Below, in pieces: positions 61,466 to 64,000 of a stretch of DNA of 64,000 bases; within the stretch, counting starts at the first letter, position 1, and the number at the start of each line of letters is the position of its first letter. The translations under genes and the position numbers were made by a program. Origin of the DNA: Hymenobacter chitinivorans DSM 11115 (GTDB lineage: Bacteria > Bacteroidota > Bacteroidia > Cytophagales > Hymenobacteraceae); NCBI RefSeq assembly GCF_002797555.1, contig NZ_PGFA01000001.1, positions 1,798,001 through 1,862,000 of the forward strand, in the 5' to 3' direction. The notes below the pieces were generated by a model that was given only the letters and a program-made list of their open reading frames with translations, searched no databases and was not told where the DNA came from.

Positions 61466-62026
61466 CTAAAAGTTCGATTTAAACAGCTTGATGGCAATGG
61501 CCAGCAGAATCACGCCGAACACGCGGCGCAGAATGTCTTCGCCGGCTTTGCCGAGTTTGCGCTCAATCCAGGCCGAGCTTTTGAGCACGATGAAGACAAA
61601 GACCAGGTTCAGGCCGATGCCCACCAGCACGTTGGGCAGGGAGTAGGCGGCCCGCAACGAGAGCAGCGTGGTCATGGTGCCGGCCCCCACGATGATGGGA
61701 AACGCCAGCGGCACGATGGAGCCGGTGCGCGTCGTCGGGTCGTTTTTGAAGAGCTCAATGCCCAGAATCATCTCCATGCCAATCAGGAAGATGATGATGG
61801 CCCCGGCCAGGGCAAACGACTGGTAGTCGACCCCGAACAAGCTCAGAATGCTCTGGCCCAGAAACAAAAATACCACCATCAGCACGCCCGCCACCAGCGT
61901 AGCTTTCTCGGAGTGAATCTTGCCCTCGCGCTGCCGAATCTGGATGATAATCGGGATGGAGCCCAGAATATCAATCACCGCAAACAGCGTGAGCGTAACC
62001 GAGAAGATTTCCTTGAGAGAGAACAT
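61466..62026 (-). CDS. MarC-family membrane protein
   Basis: 186 residues with six hydrophobic helices and the MarC pattern (PLAFPIIVGAGTMTTLLSL, GGxxI-like AIIIFLIGMEMILGI). The family is common but its transport role is not established. Start ATG 62026 chosen over an earlier repeat-derived frame. Confidence 0.88.
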   Translation of the reverse strand: MFSLKEIFSVTLTLFAVIDILGSIPIIIQIRQREGKIHSEKATLVAGVLMVVFLFLGQSILSLFGVDYQSFALAGAIIIFLIGMEMILGIELFKNDPTTRTGSIVPLAFPIIVGAGTMTTLLSLRAAYSLPNVLVGIGLNLVFVFIVLKSSAWIERKLGKAGEDILRRVFGVILLAIAIKLFKSNF

Positions 62027-62125
62027 AGGTGAAGTGGTGAAATGGTGAAGTTGTGAAATGGTGAGTTGTCGTTCTGACGGCACAAACGGCACGATTCACA
62101 ACTTCACCTTTCACAACTTCACTAC
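62027..62125. repeat. Word-array inverted repeat (GTGAAATGGT type) between serC-like and marC
   Basis: The left array AGGTGAAGTGGTGAAATG starts at the marC ATG. The right array TTCACAACTTCACCTTTCAC ends at the aminotransferase stop (62126-62128). It pairs over most of its length with small bulges; only about 20 bases of loop are unrelated. Confidence 0.8.
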
Positions 62126-63190
62126 TTAAGAAAACTCGCGGGCGAAGAACTGGACCAGCTGCTCGTAGGCCGCGTCGGGAATGGCGGGGAAGTTGGCGAT
62201 GCGCAGCGAGCCCGACTTCCAGCTGCCGTAGCCGTTGCCCAGCTGCAGGCCCTGCTCTTTGGCGCGGCGCTTTACTTCGTCGATGAGGGCGGGCGGGCCC
62301 TGCAGGCCGATGACGGTGGTGGAGCGGGTTTCGGGGTTGGTTACCAGCGGGGTGAGCTGGGTGGCCTGGTCGAAGTAGTCGTAGAGCTTGGTGGCGCGGT
62401 CGAGCAGGTGCTGGTGCACGGCCTTGATGGGCTCCCGGTCCTGCAGCACCCGGCTCAGCAGGTAGATGCCGAGCACGTTGGGTGTGTGAGTGGTCTGGAA
62501 GTTGAGCATCTTCTCGTACTGGGCCACCAGGCTGTTATAGTGGCTCCGCTCGTTGATCTGGCGGAAGCGCGCCACCGCCCGCGGCGACAAGACCATGATG
62601 CCCAAGCCGGCCGGCAAACCGAAGCACTTCTGCACCGAGCCGTACCAGATATCGGCCTTGATGTACTTCATCTGAATGCCGCCCAGCGAGGAGGTGGCAT
62701 CCACGGCCAGCAGGGCGTTGCCCAGGCGGTTGTAGAGGTTCAGAATGAACCCGTCGCGCAGCTGGGTGGCGTTGGAGGTTTCGTTCTGGGTGATGCACAC
62801 CAGGTCGGTATCGTCGGCGGGCAGGGGCAGGGTATACACCTCGGGCAGCTCGTCGAGGCCGAACTGCAGGGCGGTGCTGGCCGGGCGCAGGGCCTTGGCG
62901 TACTCAAACCACTTCTCGCCGAAAGCGCCGCTGTAGAGGTGGAAGCTCTTGGTGGGCGTCAGGCTCTGGGCCAGCACTTCCCAGCACTCGGTGGCCGAGC
63001 TCAGGAAAAACACGGTGTAGTCCTGCGGGATGTTGAGCTTGGTTTTCAGGTCGGCCACGGTCTGCCGCATCAGGCCCGTAAACCGCTCCCCGCGGTGGGG
63101 CGCCGAAAGCCAGCCCTCGTCGAAGGCATCCTGCAAGTAGCCGCGCAGCTCAGGATACACCTGCGACGGGCCGGGGTTGAATGTATACAT
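62126..63190 (-). CDS. serC: Class V aminotransferase, phosphoserine aminotransferase-like
   Basis: 354 residues, fold-type I PLP enzyme beginning MYTFNPGPSQVYPELRGYLQ, with the PLP lysine about 188 in GSVQKCFGLPAGLG and a late RSTTVIGLQG substrate region. Likely makes phosphoserine for serine synthesis, but the active-site context differs from typical SerC, so a related transaminase role is possible. A TACCTTTG box is 28 bases upstream. Confidence 0.8.
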   Translation of the reverse strand: MYTFNPGPSQVYPELRGYLQDAFDEGWLSAPHRGERFTGLMRQTVADLKTKLNIPQDYTVFFLSSATECWEVLAQSLTPTKSFHLYSGAFGEKWFEYAKALRPASTALQFGLDELPEVYTLPLPADDTDLVCITQNETSNATQLRDGFILNLYNRLGNALLAVDATSSLGGIQMKYIKADIWYGSVQKCFGLPAGLGIMVLSPRAVARFRQINERSHYNSLVAQYEKMLNFQTTHTPNVLGIYLLSRVLQDREPIKAVHQHLLDRATKLYDYFDQATQLTPLVTNPETRSTTVIGLQGPPALIDEVKRRAKEQGLQLGNGYGSWKSGSLRIANFPAIPDAAYEQLVQFFAREFS

Positions 63191-63217
63191 AGGTGGAAAA
63201 GGCTAGGGGATGAGCGG

Positions 63218-63225
63218 CAAAGGTA
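63218..63225 (-). promoter_or_regulatory. -7 box TACCTTTG of the serC-like gene
   Basis: Minus-strand 63225-63218 is an exact TAnnTTTG match 28 bases before ATG 63190; no clear -33 element. Confidence 0.45.
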
Positions 63226-63229
63226 TAGG

Positions 63230-63505
63230 GTTAATGTGCTAATGTGGGAAATGTACTCAAGTGCTAATGTGGGAAATGGGGGGAACGAAAACTCGTGTCC
63301 TCGCGAGAAGGCACGACATTCCGCGTATTAAGTGACGCCAATCCGGCCTTTGCCCAGCACGACCCGTCCTACCAGAAAGCCCTGAAAAGACCTTTCAATC
63401 TAGAACACTCCGCACATTTTAGAGGACGGATTATCACGGCCACGCCTCTCAGTTACAATTTCTCCACATTTAGCACATTACTCACATTAGCACTTGAGCA
63501 CATTA
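63230..63505. repeat. Word-array inverted repeat (AATGTGCT type) enclosing element C copy 2
   Basis: The left array has TAATGTGCTAATGTGGGAAA words (63231-63280). The right array has CACATTAGCACTTGAGCAC words (63457-63504) and contains the aroQ stop codon (63503-63505). Between them is an element (63315-63431) sharing GACATTCCGCG, ACCAGAAAGCCCT and GAGGACGGAT with 39.24-39.4 kb. This accounts for the 312-base gap. Confidence 0.75.
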
Positions 63506-63949
63506 AACCTTAAACCCCACGCGCTTGGGGCGGATACCTTCGAAGTAGTGCAGGGCCAGGCGGTAGCTGTCGAGCTTGAAGCCGCTGATGCTGCCCAGGC
63601 AGTTTTTGGCTAGCAGGCTTTTGTGGCGGATTTCCTCGCGGGCGGCCACGTTGGAGAGGTGCACTTCCACCACCGGCGAGTTGATGGCGGCCAGCGCGTC
63701 GGCCAGGGCCAGGCTGGTGTGGGTGTAGGCCCCGGCGTTGAGCACGATGCCGTGGTAGGTGAAGCCCACCTCGTGGATTTTGTCGATCAGCTCACCCTCG
63801 TGGTTGCTTTGGAAATACTCCAGGGTGAAGTCGGGGAAGGCCTCGCGCAGCTCGGGCAGGTACTCCTCGAAGGAGCGGGTACCGTAGATGCCCGGCTCGC
63901 GCCGGCCCAGCAGATTGAGGTTGGGGCCGTTGATAATAAGAATTTGCAT
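63503..63949 (-). CDS. aroQ: 3-dehydroquinate dehydratase, type II
   Basis: 148 residues: ILIINGPNLNLLGRREPGIY, the catalytic loop with Tyr/Arg (GTRSFEEYLPEL), NAGAYTHTS and EVHLSN. It dehydrates 3-dehydroquinate in the shikimate pathway. Length is typical; ATG 63949. Confidence 0.96.
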   Translation of the reverse strand: MQILIINGPNLNLLGRREPGIYGTRSFEEYLPELREAFPDFTLEYFQSNHEGELIDKIHEVGFTYHGIVLNAGAYTHTSLALADALAAINSPVVEVHLSNVAAREEIRHKSLLAKNCLGSISGFKLDSYRLALHYFEGIRPKRVGFKV

Positions 63950-63983
63950 GATCTGAAGGAATGGGGCTGGGGAAAGAACAGGG

Positions 63984-63991
63984 TAAAGGTA
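63984..63991 (-). promoter_or_regulatory. Possible -7 box TACCTTTA of aroQ
   Basis: Seven of eight bases match TAnnTTTG, 34 bases before the aroQ ATG; the window ends soon after. Confidence 0.3.
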
Positions 63992-64000
63992 AGCCGCCTA

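Overview
The window looks like chromosomal DNA of a high-GC member of Bacteroidota, most likely a Hymenobacter-type Cytophagales. Three things point there. Promoters match the Bacteroidota -7 box TAnnTTTG and starts lack Shine-Dalgarno sequences. There is a PorT-like protein and a TPR-PD40-OmpA (PorE-like) protein, a DUF5606 protein and many SPII lipoproteins. Codon use is GC-rich throughout except in one accessory block. The genus is an inference.

Layout. 0-9.5 kb: tail of a carboxypeptidase-regulatory-domain protein, APC permease, two paralogous lipoproteins, a secreted protein, a DUF3352-like beta-propeller protein, CorA and a DMT transporter. 9.6-16.7 kb: surface-polysaccharide genes (FemAB/GNAT-like acyltransferase, Wzx-like flippase, GT2 glycosyltransferase, two GT-C-like membrane proteins), with a 42-bp palindromic tandem array in front of the flippase. 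16.8-20 kb: acyl-ACP desaturase, AraC-Ogt fusion, lipoprotein, DUF427. 20.1-27.9 kb: a VWA protein and a MoxR-like ATPase that seem to be partners, separated by a TolC/HlyD/ABC-membrane export operon whose ABC protein has no ATPase domain; a REP-like element follows each partner, in opposite orientations. 28-35.2 kb: accessory island with a type IIG-like restriction-methyltransferase, a broken ADP-ribosyltransferase, a small downstream partner, an XRE regulator, a lipoprotein and a racemase with an internal deletion; three hairpins with the same AT-rich core (TTTGCAGCATATT) sit at gene ends here. 35.3-48.6 kb: AraC regulator with quinone oxidoreductase, cyclophilin, fasciclin lipoprotein, 3-hydroxyisobutyrate-dehydrogenase-like enzyme, RsgA, WaaA, Fur-type regulator plus peroxiredoxin, aspartokinase, Fbp, DUF5606, TonB-like protein, EngB. 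49-64 kb: PorE-like OmpA, UbiE/MenG overlapping PorT, SDR, esterase, Cdd, saccharopine dehydrogenase, a two-gene ABC exporter, TrmN6-like methylase, lipoprotein, acyltransferase, RNase HI, MarC, SerC-like aminotransferase, AroQ.

The most unusual feature is the non-coding DNA. At least nine spacers, mostly between genes in the same direction, consist of an inverted repeat built from one short degenerate word per spacer (GTTGTTAGTT, GTGAATGAGT, GTGAAATGGT or AATGTGAG types). They run from the upstream stop codon, often supplying it, to near the downstream start codon. Two of them enclose a further repeat element. No tRNA, rRNA, CRISPR array or transposase gene was seen.
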